Numbered from the stretch's first letter, positions 1 to 9,478 are shown. The stretch is DNA of 34,402 nucleotides from an uncultured Candidatus Altimarinota bacterium (GCA_938015455.1 CALLPL010000028.1:1-34402); one strand, 5' to 3'. Numbers and translations: made by a program. The notes: a model not told the origin generated them from the letters alone.

Positions 1-209
1 TAGAATCAGTATTTGTGCACGATTTTCTTAATACAGAAAATTCCTATGTTGATCTCTTAAAGGCAAAGATACGAGGTCTTCCAAAACAAGAAGCGCTAAA
101 GATACTCTTAAATGACCCAAAAATTAGTAATGTTGATATAAACATTAGACCCTTCTTTGTAAAATCTGTTTCAAACATATCAAACAATATTGAGTTCACC
201 ATACGTTAA
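1..209 (+). CDS. C-terminal part of an unrecognised protein (5' truncated by window)
   Basis: The frame is open from the left edge (first whole codon at 3) to a TAA at 207-209, leaving about 68 residues. The tail reads as a short helix with a GLPKQEALK motif, then a strand-rich NVDINIRPFFVKSV stretch and a final hydrophobic strand. That arrangement resembles the last domain of some large CPR surface or assembly proteins, but I do not recognise the family. The GTG at 15 is internal, because the frame continues upstream of it. No function can be given from this fragment. Confidence 0.6.
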   Translation, partial: ESVFVHDFLNTENSYVDLLKAKIRGLPKQEALKILLNDPKISNVDINIRPFFVKSVSNISNNIEFTIR

Positions 210-228
210 GAATTAGATATTTTCTAGA

Positions 229-251
229 ATATATGTTAGTATAACATATAT
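229..251. promoter_or_regulatory. Perfect palindrome upstream of the SulP gene
   Basis: ATATATGTTA and TAACATATAT form a perfect 10-bp inverted repeat around a GTA centre. It ends 17 bases before the SulP start at 269 and 19 bases after the preceding stop. No T-run follows, so it is not a normal terminator. It looks like an operator for a dimeric repressor, or less likely a hairpin in the leader. The regulator is unknown. Confidence 0.4.
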
Positions 252-268
252 ATGACTCATTTATTATA

Positions 269-2071
269 ATGCATCGCTTCTTTCCTTTTCTTTCTTGGAT
301 ACAAGAGCTGAAAAATCCTCAGGTTTTTAAGCGTGATATCATAGCAGGTTTATCTGTCTCATTTATACTCATACCGCAGTCAATGGCTTACGCACAGCTT
401 GCATGACTCCCAATTGAGGTTGGTCTTTATACTGCATGTATTCCAGTAATTATTGCAGCACTCTTTGGATCATCACCTCAAATGTCGACCGGACCCGTAA
501 CTATTGTTTCACTCATGACTGCTACAGTCCTCGCACCAATAGCCACAAGTTGAACAGAAGGGTATGTAGCTTTTGCTTCACTGTTAGCATTCTTTACTGC
601 GTGCATATACCTTTTAATATGAAGCTTGAGACTATGAGTCATAGTAGACTTTCTCTCTCATCCCGTAATCGTTTGATTTACCAACGCAGCTGCAATACTC
701 ACTATCACATCACAGTTATGAAAGATTTTTTGAGTGACTGCGGAGAAGGGATCAAATTATATGATAACGCTCTATAATCTCTGATCCTCTATCATCATAT
801 CCTCTCATATTCCTACCCTTATATGCTGAATTACTTCCATATTCTTCTTAATTTTCATGGGGAAATATTTCTCGAAAGCACCAAAAGTATTATTATTATT
901 ATTATTAAGTATATTATTATCATATTTATTATGATATTCAGAGATATTTGGATGAACGATAGTTGGCTTTATACCACCTGAACTTCCAAGCTTCTCAATA
1001 GACTTTATAAAGTTTAGTCTGAATGAATTATGATTTTTAGAAATACTGAGAATTTGAATGTTTTCGATTATCATTGGACTCATAGGTTTCACTGAGTCTA
1101 TATCTGTTGCCAAGTTTGTTTCCTATACAACTAAAAAACCTCTTGCCCCAAATAAAGAGCTTATAGGACAATGACTTGCTAATCTTTCCTCTAGTCTCTT
1201 TTGAGGATACGGAGTTGCAGGGAGTTTTAGTAAAACGGCTGTAAACCTCAAAGCTTGAGCAACAACTTGACTCACTTCTGTTGTAACCTGACTCATGGTC
1301 TGAGTAACGCTTCTCTTTTTTACTCCAATGATATCTTATCTCCCAATTGCTACACTTGCTGCAATCATCATTGTTGCAGTAAGTCATATGATTCGCTTCT
1401 CTCCTCTCCATAAAGCCTGGAAAGTTGAAAAACATGATGCTCTCATATGATATATTACATTTTTTACAACTATAGCCTTTACTCCAAACATAGAGCTATG
1501 AGTTCTTATATGAGTCATGCTCTCACTCATACTCTTTATCTACAGGTCAATGCGGCCAAAGGTTATCGAGCTTGGACTCTATAAAGATGGAACCTATAGA
1601 GATATCGATCTCTTTGGGCTTAAAACCAGTGAAGATATAGGAGTCTATCGATTTGATGGAAGCCTCTACTTTGCAAACGCAGGATTCTTCGAATCATCTA
1701 TTCTCAACTACATTTCTGCCAAGGAGAGTATTTCCTATATTATCCTTGATTTTGAGTGGGTAAACAACATAGACTCCTCTGCTGAAGAGATGCTCTGAAA
1801 TCTCGTAATTAGACTCAAAGAAAATAATATCAAGGTCTACATAAGCGGAATACGCACAAAAGTCTTCCAAAAACTTACAGCTTCAGGCTTCGTCAAAAAC
1901 TTCTCTGATAAGCGTTTATTGCTAAATATAAGTGACGCACTAGAACATATTCAAGAGAAATCAGATAAAAAGATCAAACTCTCTCCCCTACTCGAATACA
2001 AACAAGATAAACAAAAAACCCCTGAACTCGAAAAAAAGATCATCAAGAAAATTGAAAAGATTTGAGATTAG
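269..2071 (+). CDS. SulP-family anion transporter with STAS domain
   Basis: This 600-residue protein is an inner-membrane secondary transporter of the SulP (SLC26) family, which moves sulfate, bicarbonate or other anions. The N-terminal signature is clear: IPQSMAYAQLAGLPIEVGLY at about residues 36-55, with the Gly after LA encoded by TGA. A long hydrophobic region of some 12 helices follows. A C-terminal cytoplasmic STAS domain spans roughly residues 440-560 and includes the segments YIILDFEWVNNIDSS and VYISGIRTKVFQKLTASG. The tail is charged and Lys-rich. Length matches the family. The ATG at 269 starts directly on the conserved HRFFPFLSW helix and has no Shine-Dalgarno. The gene converges on the WbuC-like gene with 6 bp between stops. 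The substrate cannot be read from sequence. Confidence 0.93.
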
Positions 2072-2077
2072 TTTCTT

Positions 2078-2569
2078 TTAGAGTTTATACCACTCCTGCA
2101 AAAATCATTCGACTCATTGCTCTCATTCAAGAGGAAATTTAGAATGAAACTGTTTATCCTTTCATTCTACCCAAGGTCATGTTTTATTCTCGTAGATAAC
2201 AATGTATTCTGAAAGTGATAGAATACTATGCCATACTCCTTCAGGAACTAAAGCCATAGTATTCTGTGATGAATCAATATTTATAGTTTCTGTAATACTA
2301 CCTAGGTCATCAAAAAATAGGAGTTTTCATCTTCACTCTATAATAAGATAAGATTCTCCTTTCTTTATATCTCATGAGCCACCTTGTATCCAGTGTTTAT
2401 GAGGACAGATGTACGAATCTTTGCATATGACATTAATCATCGTATGCAACATACTGTCATTTGATTCATGCAAACAGTACATTGCTCGTTTTCTTTTTGA
2501 AGCTTTCGCACTTGCTATCAATTCTGGTAGAATATCAGAATTGATTGATGTTGGTTTGCTTACTTTCAT
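2078..2569 (-). CDS. WbuC-like cupin-fold protein
   Basis: 163 residues. The pattern RKRAMYCLHESNDSMLHTMI, then SYICPHKHW (His57 and His59), then YLIIEGRGKLLFFDDLG, is that of the WbuC cupin-fold metalloprotein family. These small proteins are often found in polysaccharide or O-antigen loci, and the two histidines are probable metal ligands. Several glycines, including those in ...GGSGDIKKGE and EGRGK, are TGA codons, so the standard code shows only the first 65 residues. It starts 5 bp after the nagB stop, so the two genes are almost certainly cotranscribed. That suggests a shared role in amino-sugar or surface-sugar metabolism, which is inference. The reaction is unknown. Confidence 0.72.
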
Positions 2570-2574
2570 ATACT

Positions 2575-3333
2575 TTATTTTAATAATCTAGCTGCATCTT
2601 CATCAATGATCCAACTACAATTTGGATGTTCCTTCAAGATAGTTGCAGGGATCTCTCTCGTGAATCAATCTGAATCTAATATATCTTTGAGTATTCGGGC
2701 TTTTCTCACTCAACAGACTAAAAGTAGTATCTCTTTGGATCGCATTCATGTATCTAATCATATAGTAACAGCGTGACTAGGTGTCTCTATTCAAGTAAGT
2801 CCTTTGTTAACATTTTGCGTACTTGTATTTAGTTCAACAAGCCTTGTCTGAGAATTTGTTTCACTGTTTGGTGGTGAGTTAAATCAAAATGTATGTCCAT
2901 CCTCACCAATAGCATTAACACAGAGATCAATTCATCATTTTTCTTGTATTAACTGATCATAGCTTCCTGCTTTTAGTGCATCTTTTTCGCTTGGAAAATA
3001 ATTTTCTACCTTAGCTCATATATTTTTTAGTACGTTTTCTTTCATATATCTCTTGTAGCTTGCTTCATCATCACAGTCTACGAACCTGAATTCATTATTT
3101 TGAAAGAAGCCATACTCATCCATATTAAAAAGCCTCACACCTTCAAAGATTGAAGCCTCTTGCCTAGCTAGCTCCTCATAAACTAATTCAGGAGTCGTAC
3201 CTGTTGGTAGCATTATATTTACAGGATCAGGGCTCTTCATCCTCTCTAACATGATCGATACTGTAAATGCCGACATCTCTTCTTTGTTTCCAAAGACCTG
3301 CAAATTTACTCCATTATAATTAAGCTCTCTCAT
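2575..3333 (-). CDS. nagB: Glucosamine-6-phosphate deaminase family protein (NagB-like)
   Basis: 252 residues, the usual length of NagB, which converts glucosamine-6-phosphate to fructose-6-phosphate and ammonia in the cytosol. Visible motifs are LPTGTTPELVYEEL (phosphate loop), LFNMDEY (Asp72, the general base position in E. coli NagB), NAIGEDGHTFGFN (the Asp-x-His pair of the ring-opening triad) and a C-terminal REIPATILKEHPN. The third triad position, Glu in the usual FNEP, is Ser here (FNSP), so exact substrate or mechanism could differ within the NagB/6-phosphogluconolactonase superfamily. Six or more glycines are TGA. It is the first gene of a two-gene operon with the WbuC-like cupin. 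Confidence 0.85.
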
Positions 3334-3384
3334 AAAAGTAATATGTATTATGCAATATAGTACTATTATATTGTCCCTGTCTTA

Positions 3385-3427
3385 AAAAACAAAAGAGATC
3401 CATCATATGAGGATCTCTTTTGTTTTT
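3385..3427 (-). terminator. Intrinsic terminator of the 140-residue gene
   Basis: A perfect 17-bp stem (AAAAACAAAAGAGATCC and its complement) surrounds a 9-nt loop. The A-rich left arm becomes a U-run on the minus strand. It lies 31 bp after the stop of the minus-strand gene at 3459-3881. The T-run on the plus side is equally good, but no plus-strand gene ends here. Confidence 0.85.
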
Positions 3428-3458
3428 ATAATGATACAGTCTATATCTATCTTAACTA

Positions 3459-3881
3459 CTATGCTACTAATCTATGGAGTTTTCGATTCAATAATCCTCT
3501 AGCTCCTTGTGTCGTCTCTCATTCAACTAAGAATAACGATCTTAATGTCTGACTAACTATCTCAATCTCATCTGGAGTAAAAGATATACTTTTGTGACCC
3601 CTAAGCTTCTCTACATATTCACTGATTGCACGTGGTAAAGTCTCTCTTCAATATTCTGCATGTTCTCCTCATTGAGCAAAATTATAACTATCTGCTACAG
3701 GACAAAAACTAGCCTCCTCACTAGCTTGTATTAGTCTCGTTCTTAAGTCAGTATATTCTGGAGTTTTACTCAGAAACCTTCAGAAACACACGGCTCTCTC
3801 TGGACTTACAAGAAACATGGAGTTAGTATGAGCATCTATACCCTCCGGTAACTCTACTTCTCATCCAAATTCTTCACTCAT
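3459..3881 (-). CDS. Uncharacterised 140-residue protein
   Basis: I do not recognise this family. The protein starts MSEEFGGEVELPEGIDAHTN, has a cysteine-containing middle (ASFCPVADSYNFAQGGEHAE) and a helical C-terminus. It has no membrane segment or signal peptide, so it is probably cytosolic. Four glycines are TGA. The start is supported by a TTGACT/TATAAT promoter upstream and by the absence of an earlier in-frame start. A strong terminator follows the stop, so this is a monocistronic unit between nagB and the M50-type peptidase. Confidence 0.7.
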
Positions 3882-3911
3882 AATTAAGTAATTAAATAAT
3901 ATTATAAGATA

Positions 3912-3938
3912 ATTATAGTATATAATATATAAAGTCAA
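3912..3938 (-). promoter_or_regulatory. Promoter of the 140-residue gene
   Basis: On the minus strand TTGACT (3933-3938) and TATAAT (3912-3917) are separated by 15 bp, in very AT-rich DNA. The ATG at 3881 lies about 30 bases downstream. The spacer is shorter than the usual 17 bp. A second TATAAT-like box nearer the gene (about 3900-3906) is an alternative. Confidence 0.5.
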
Positions 3939-3997
3939 TTCTTTATTACTTCTATTACATAGAATCATGATTTAATCTAAGATAACAACTTGACTCC

Positions 3998-4648
3998 TTA
4001 CTTTTTAAAGAGGATAGATTTTATATTTAATCAGCTAATTACAAGAACAATAATTAACCAAATAATCATCCAGATTGATTGCGGAATAATTATAAAAATT
4101 TCTGAGAACTTTGAGAGGTCTGAACTTGGTCAGACATTAAAATCTTCTATTATGAAGAGAATACTTGCAACTCATAGAAACTGTAAAATGACTTTATCAT
4201 ATGATGTGAATTTAGCTAAGAGCATGAGTATTAGGGCAAGAATTAATAAAATAACAAAAGAAAGAATCGAGCTAAACCATAATATTCAAACTATTACTAA
4301 GAGTATTGCCATAGCATATAAGGTTCTTTCAGATAACTTATTTCAATCTTGCAATCAAATTCTGAGTAATATATTTCCAAATAGTGCGCTTCAAATATAT
4401 CATCACATGAGTATAAAGCTTCTCCATCACCCACTGGTGGTTGCAAGTCAACTCCCATCACTATTTACTTGTAATTCATGTACATGTCAGCCTGTCATCA
4501 TAGCAAAAAAAGCATGTCAAAACTCATGCATGAAAGTAACGAGTAAACTGATTGGATAAATAATATATTCTCCATATGGAACTACGTATTTCAATAAGAA
4601 ATAAATAAGCGTTAGTGTTATTAATATTGGGAGAGTTGTGTTTTTCAT
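3998..4648 (-). CDS. M50-type integral-membrane metalloprotease (M50B-like)
   Basis: 216 residues with several hydrophobic helices. The zinc-binding signature is HEFGHAFF (His41, Glu42, His45), where the Gly is a TGA codon. GHVHELQVNSDGSGLATTSGG follows, matching M50B-like peptidases that resemble site-2 proteases and cleave within the membrane. Later helices (FILMGGYIGSALFGN, AILLVIVGILWFSSIL) complete the fold. The frame also opens upstream to a TTG at 4708. That extension is rich in F/I/N/K/Y, as expected of translated AT-rich spacer, so I chose the ATG at 4648. Substrate is unknown. The 189-codon open frame on the opposite strand here is a shadow. Confidence 0.82.
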
Positions 4649-4753
4649 AATTTTCTTTGATAGGAACAAATCATGTAATATATGATATATATAATCACTT
4701 TTTAGCAAAAAGATATAGTCATGCTACTCTTTTTGAAATAAAACATACATACA

Positions 4754-4783
4754 AAAAAATACTCAATTTTATGAGTATTTTTT
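4754..4783 (-). terminator. Intrinsic terminator after tRNA-Trp
   Basis: A perfect 12-bp stem (AAAAAATACTCA / TGAGTATTTTTT) with a 6-nt loop ends in a U-run on the minus strand. It lies 11 bp past the CCA end of tRNA-Trp. It closes the rpsA-rpsB-tsf-tRNA cluster and separates it from the M50-type peptidase gene. Confidence 0.85.
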
Positions 4784-4793
4784 AAATTCTATA

Positions 4794-4868
4794 TGGCACC
4801 TCCACTAGGAATCGAACCTAGGTCGCGGGATTTGGAATCCCGAATTCTAACCGCTGAACTATAGAGGT
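4794..4868 (-). tRNA. tRNA-Trp (CCA anticodon)
   Basis: The minus strand folds as a complete cloverleaf with encoded CCA (4794-4796). The acceptor stem ACCTCTA pairs with TGGAGGT, with one G-U pair. The anticodon stem is CGGGA/TCCCG around the loop TTCCAAA, giving anticodon CCA. The TTCGATT T-loop is present. It therefore reads only UGG and not UGA, as expected where UGA has been given to glycine. It lies just downstream of tsf and probably shares its transcript. Confidence 0.95.
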
Positions 4869-4898
4869 AAAAATCCCTGAAATTAGGGATCCTAGAAA

Positions 4899-5684
4899 CT
4901 AGATACTATATCTTTTGAAAGAAACAAGATTTCCCTCTCCAATAAAGTTTTTTACTTTTGTGTTTGGATCAATAACAAATGCTTGTTCTGTAAGAGAATT
5001 TTCTGATTTAAACTTCCCCATTTTTCCTTCAATAATTTTCATAAGCACATCATCTGACTTATTTCCCATCTTTTCATCATTCTTCATCATCTCCAATTGA
5101 ATAGATTTTTCTTTATCAATTACCTCATCACTGATATCTTCTGGTAGAAGATATTCTGGATTGGCAGCTGTTACATGCATTGAAACTTGTTTTAGTTTCT
5201 CGTCATCCGTTCCAGATTTTGCAACTACTACAGAAGCAAGTTTTCCATTTGAGTGAACATATGAAGATACTACATCCCCCTCTATAATTTCATAGTCTTT
5301 TATTTGAAGATTTTCACCAAGTTCGAGCGCGTAATCAGATTCTATAAGCTTTTGAGCATCGTCTTGTGAAGCTGCACCATTATCTCTAAGGTATTCAGTT
5401 AAAACTACGAGCATTGCTTTAAATTTGTCTGAATTCGCAAGAAAGTCTGTTTCACATGACACAGATATAATTGCAGCTTTTCCTGAATCTTGGAGAATAG
5501 AAATTCCTCCTTCGAAGGCTTCTCTATCTGCTTTTTTTGCGGCTTTTGCAAGTCATTTCTTTCGAAGTTCCTCAATTGCTTTTTCTATGTCTCATCCTGT
5601 TGCTTCGAGAGCTTTTTTACACTCCATCATTCCGATTCCAGTTCTGGTTCGGAGTTCTTTTATTAATTCCATTGTAACTGCCAT
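4899..5684 (-). CDS. tsf: Translation elongation factor Ts
   Basis: 261 residues. EF-Ts is the nucleotide exchange factor that recharges EF-Tu with GTP in the cytosol. The N-terminal UBA-like domain is typical: [48 protein letters not shown], with TGA for two glycines. The core follows with the diagnostic [16 protein letters not shown], the TDFV-type loop that contacts EF-Tu. C-terminal strands end near [11 protein letters not shown]. The internal ATG at 5462 is only the first one after a TGA and is not the start. The ATG at 5684 aligns with family N-termini. It is the last protein gene of the rpsA-rpsB-membrane protein-tsf series. Confidence 0.97.
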
Positions 5685-5774
5685 ATCTATATTTTTATTA
5701 TAATAAAATACATATCTTCCCTACCATAGTACTGCAAAGAAGATTATTATATGTATATTTTTGAAACTCTTCTA

Positions 5775-6134
5775 TTATTTCTTTTTTACTGCACCTTCTA
5801 TTTTTTCCTCAACACTATCGAGTAATTCAATAGTTACTTCTTCTCCATTATATGCCTTCCATCCTAGATATGCTGATCCAGCTATATACGCTGGGAATAT
5901 AAGCCATCCAATAAAAGATCCATTAAGGAGAACATGTCCTAGTATTGCAGCAACTGCAATAATTCCAGAATACTTTATATGATGCATTGCTTTATTCTTG
6001 TCTGACAGAGCAAGAAAGAACATAGCTATAGCTCAAACTCCATATGGGATATACGCAAGAGCGTGAACCATATTTGCTTGTTCAAGAATATTTGATCCCG
6101 TTTTCTTTGGAGCCTTTTTATCTGTTTTAACCAT
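5775..6134 (-). CDS. Small membrane protein between rpsB and tsf
   Basis: 119 residues: a Lys-rich N-terminus (MVKTDKKAPKKTGSN), then three to four hydrophobic segments (MVHALAYIPYGVGAIAMFFL, SGIIAVAAILGHVLL, IGWLIFPAYIAGSAYLGW) and a charged tail ending in KKK. The layout is like the DUF4870/Tic20-type small membrane proteins, but similarity is only by pattern. It lies 61 bp after rpsB and 90 bp before tsf on the same strand. It thus interrupts the widely conserved rpsB-tsf pair and is probably cotranscribed with it. The function is unknown. Confidence 0.72.
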
Positions 6135-6195
6135 GACTATACTTTAAAAAATAATAATACTCTCTCATTATATAAAAACTTGGGGAAAAATTAAA

Positions 6196-7263
6196 TTATT
6201 TTTTCTCGATCCTTGTTTCTGCTGGTTTTCCTCCGTCTAATTCATCCTGAAGTTTCTTAAGTTCATCCCATTTTCCATCTGCAGCCATTTGAGCTTGCTG
6301 TGACCACGTGTCTGGAACATGATTCCCTCGAACATCAGTAATCATTTCAGTTATCTTGCCAGCATCAGCCTTTGCAAGATCAGCGTATGTAGCAATCCCT
6401 CAGGTCACAAGTGCCTCGGCTATTTTTGGACCAACACCCTCTATTTTTGTAAGGTCATCTTTTGCTGTAGGAGTAGCTACTTTAGGAGTCGGCTTCTCTA
6501 CTTTTGGAGCTTCCTCTTTCTTTACTGGAGCTTTTGCTTCAGTTTTTGTAGTAGGAGCTGGAGTTTCTGTTTTTGCAGCTGACTTTTTAGCTGGAGCTTT
6601 AAATCCATCTTTGAGAGCTTCTGCAAGATAATCAAGTGACTTTACTGAGTTTGTATTTGCAGGAATAATATCCTTTACAACAAATGGATCTCCGTTTGTA
6701 TTAGAAACAGAAAAACATGGTATCCCAAGTGAAAGAGCTTCTTTTACAGCTTGGTTCTCATAAACTCCGTCAACAATAAATATAACGTCTGGAGTCTTTT
6801 TCATTTCCTTGAGACCACGAAATGCTTTATCAAGTTTTTCAAGTTCAAGCATCTTTGCTGCTTTTTCTTTTTTTGTTAGCATATCAAATCCAGATCCAGT
6901 TGAATCCCTGAGGAGCTGCAAATACGTAGCAATTCTTTTTTTGATAGTCTTAAAATTTGTTAAGAGCCCTGGGACCCATTTTTCAGTAACGAAAAAGTTT
7001 CCTGTGTCTGTCGCAAGTGTTGCAAAAGCTCATCTTGCTTGAAGCTTTGTCGCTACGAAAAGTATCTTTTTCCCTTCGGCATTATATGCTTGAAGCTGCT
7101 CGTTTACACTCGCTAGCTGAGTAACCGTTTGAGTTAAATCAATAATATGTACTCCATTTGTTGAACCATAAATATATGATTTCATTTTTGGATTCCAATA
7201 GTTCGTTTTATTTCCTATATGTAGGAGAGAGTCGAACATCTCTGTTAACATTTTTTTGTCCAT
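6196..7263 (-). CDS. rpsB: 30S ribosomal protein S2 with C-terminal helix-hairpin-helix extension
   Basis: 355 residues, about 100 more than typical S2. The core (about 1-225) is unmistakable: LLHIGNKTNYWNPKMKSYIY, GVHIIDLTQTV, KKILFVATK, then FVTEKWVPGLLTNFKTI, LLRDSTGSGFDML, FIVDGVYENQAVKEALSLGI and TNGDPFVVKDIIPANTN. An Ala/Lys/Pro/Thr-rich linker follows (about 228-265). Then comes a helix-hairpin-helix unit, LTKIEGVGPKIAEALVTGGI, and a charged tail with WSQQAQMAADGKWDELKKLQ. HhH units of this type bind nucleic acid or partners and also occur as tails on other ribosomal proteins. It lies 108 bp after rpsA. Confidence 0.95.
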
Positions 7264-7371
7264 ATGTAGTATATGTTATAAATAAATCAAATTCTCTTAA
7301 TGAAAGAATTTTCTCGATAGAGCTGCTCCTACTATGAAAAGTAAAGATTCACAACTACTATCACGAATGAA

Positions 7372-8607
7372 CTATTTTTCTTCTGTTTCTTCAGAAGCTT
7401 TTTTTGCTGCTGGTTTTTTCTTTTCAGCTACTTCTGCATCGATCTTGTCTTCTTCAGAAGGACCATCTTTTACCTTCACCTTTGTTTCTTCTTTTACTCC
7501 TTTTGGAGCTTCTTGAAGAGCCTTAAGTGAAAGACCTATTCTCTTTTTTTGTGGTTCAAAGTTAATAATTTTTGCGGTTACTTCTTCACCAACCTTCACA
7601 TGTTCTCTGATGTCTTTTACAACACCATGAGAGATTTCTGAGAGATGAATAAGCCCTTGTATTCCTCCATCAAGATCCATAAATGCACCAAATTGAGAAA
7701 TTCGAGAGATAGGAGCCTTGATTGTATCTCCTGTTTTCACTTTCTTAGAAAGCACATCCCAAGGATTATCTTTAAGCTGTTTAATAGAAAGTGATATTTT
7801 TTCTGAATCAAGTCAAATAACTTTTACTTTTACTTTCATACCTACCTTTGCAAACTTTCCAGGATTATTTACATGCCCCCAGTCAATTTCAGAAACATGA
7901 ACGAGCCCTTCAAGACCATCAAATGTAACAAACAGACCATATGAGAGAATACCAGAAACAACTCCTTCTACGACATCTCCTTGTTTGAGAGTCTCGAGAG
8001 CTTTTGTACGTTGCTCCTCCATTGCTGCTTTCTCAGAGAAAATAATTTTCTTTCCTCCATCATCTACATTGATAACTCGAACCTTGAAATCAACAGTAAG
8101 AAGACTTTCAAGATGTTCCAGAATTTTTTCTGGGTCTGCTCCCTCAACACGTGGGTAATGAAGTGGTGTCAACTGAGAAACGGGGATGAACCCTTTGAGT
8201 CCATCAATATCAACAAGAAGCCCTCATTTATTTGCTTCACTAGCACGAACCGTCATAACCTCACCTGATTCAAAGTTAGAATTTAGAGCATTCAGACTCT
8301 TAATCTGGTTTGCTCTCTTAAGTGAAAGAATAAGAAGACCTCTTTCAATAGAATCACCAAGTACCATAACATCGATTGGTTGACCTCCCTCAAGGGCATC
8401 AAAATCAACAGAGTTACCAAGTTCCTTACTTACTACAAGTCCTGTAAACTGGTTATTAACATTTACAAGTATATTTTTCTTTTCAATCTTTTCGATTGTT
8501 CCTGAGATTACCTCTCCCTCTTTTGGATACTGTATCTCTGGAGACTTTTCAAAGAGTTCTTGAAACAGAGTTAGCTCTGCATCACTCTTTGCATTCTTTA
8601 CCGGCAT
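7372..8607 (-). CDS. rpsA: 30S ribosomal protein S1 (four S1 domains)
   Basis: 411 residues holding four S1 RNA-binding OB-fold repeats: about 30-100 (GEVISGTIEKIEKKNILVNV), about 115-185 (GEVMTVRASEANKGGLLVDI), about 200-270 (GDVVEGVVSGILSYGLFVTF) and about 288-358 (GDTIKAPISRISQFGAFMDL). A Lys/Glu/Ala-rich tail ends in EETEEK. S1 melts and holds mRNA on the small subunit. It is shorter than the six-domain E. coli form but normal for many lineages. Two TGA glycines split it in the standard code. A TATAAT box at 8619-8624 is only 11 bases before the ATG, and no Shine-Dalgarno sits next to it. Confidence 0.95.
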
Positions 8608-8937
8608 AGTAAAAAAACATTATAAAATAAAATATAAAAACCCTCCTAAATCTCTCCAAATCGGAGAGACAAGAGGAACAAACTATGTATGAAATTCTTA
8701 CTGCAGTATTCCTTTCCAATACTACTGAGAACTAACTCACAAACATATTCAATTGAAGGCTTAATTCCATGAATATATTCCGAGAATTTCTTTAAAAATT
8801 AGGTAGTAAAAATTTGAAAAATTTCCACTATGTAATCTTTAAATCACTTAAAGCTTCGTAATTATATAGATATTTGCTATAATGCAAGAGATAATCTATA
8901 CTTAAAAGTACAATAATATATAATTAATTCTTAGACC
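8608..8937. other. Divergent intergenic region between rpsA and the DUF805-like gene
   Basis: No gene is seen in these 330 bases. Towards rpsA there is a minus-strand TATAAT (8619-8624), a CCCTCCT tract (8641-8647) and a 7-bp hairpin TCTCTCC/GGAGAGA (8651-8669). A second hairpin, AGTATT/AATACT, lies at 8705-8723. Towards the plus-strand gene there is an extended -10 at 8875-8883. The hairpins could be autoregulatory leader structures for S1, but if transcription starts from 8619-8624 they would lie outside the transcript. Confidence 0.5.
8875..8883 (+). promoter_or_regulatory. Extended -10 promoter (TGCTATAAT)
   Basis: TGCTATAAT matches the extended -10 consensus TGnTATAAT exactly. It lies 54 bases upstream of the ATG at 8938. 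The -35 region (TTCGTA at 8855-8860) is weak, as is usual for extended -10 promoters. Confidence 0.55.
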
Positions 8938-9462
8938 ATGTGATATATAAAAGATCTCTTTGATTGGGACACCCTTTGATGGGGACGACAAAAATTTTGG
9001 CTCTTCCCTATACCTGCAGGAGTATTTGCCTGAATAATGTTCTTTATTGGTATATCTCTTATCCCTCAAGATTCCCTTGAAAATTATAGGAACTTAAATG
9101 CTATAGAAATAAACATCAAGAAACTTGAAAATATTAAGCAAGAGGACATTGATAATATCAAAAAACTTCAAGAGTACTGAATAGATCTAGGAGCTCAAAT
9201 GGAGGATACAATTGAAGAAACAAAACAAGTTCTAGAAACAAGAAAAGAAGAAATACTGAAACTCAAAGAAAGTGAAGACCCCAGTAGTAAAATAGTGCCG
9301 ATCTTACTCATGGTACTTTCTTTTATTCTCGTAGTTTATGTAAATATACTCAATTACGTAAACAGGCTCCGTGACAAGTGAAGATCAGGTTGGATGGTCT
9401 TACTCCTGCTTGTTCCCATTGCAAACCTGTGGCTACTTATTTACTGTGGCTTTATCCGATAG
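8938..9462 (+). CDS. DUF805-like membrane protein with coiled-coil insert
   Basis: 174 residues. One N-terminal transmembrane helix (about 22-43: FPIPAGVFAGIMFFIGISLI) is followed by a long charged helical segment of about 70 residues, rich in E, K, I and L and likely a coiled coil. Two more helices follow. Between the last two is RLRDKGRSGWMVLLLLVPI, the signature of the C-terminal part of DUF805 proteins (R..D.GrSGWW). The N-terminal half is not typical of DUF805. Five glycines are TGA. It is followed 16 bp later by another small membrane protein gene, probably in one transcript. The role is unknown. Confidence 0.72.
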
Positions 9463-9478
9463 TATCTAAATACAAATT

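Noticed and set aside
1037-1435. 132-codon minus-strand frame
   Set aside because: Antisense to the SulP transporter, whose frame continues through this region with TGA as Gly.
3990-4559. 189-codon open frame on the plus strand
   Set aside because: It lies antisense to the M50-type peptidase gene, whose HEFGH motif and helices are clear with TGA as Gly. The plus-strand product has no recognisable features.
4649-4708. TTG-started N-terminal extension of the M50-type peptidase
   Set aside because: The extra 20 residues are low-complexity and the ATG at 4648 begins directly at the first membrane helix. It cannot be excluded without data.
4794-4868. tRNA-Trp as a UGA-decoding tRNA
   Set aside because: The anticodon is CCA, not UCA, and the in-frame TGA codons fall on conserved glycines, not tryptophans.
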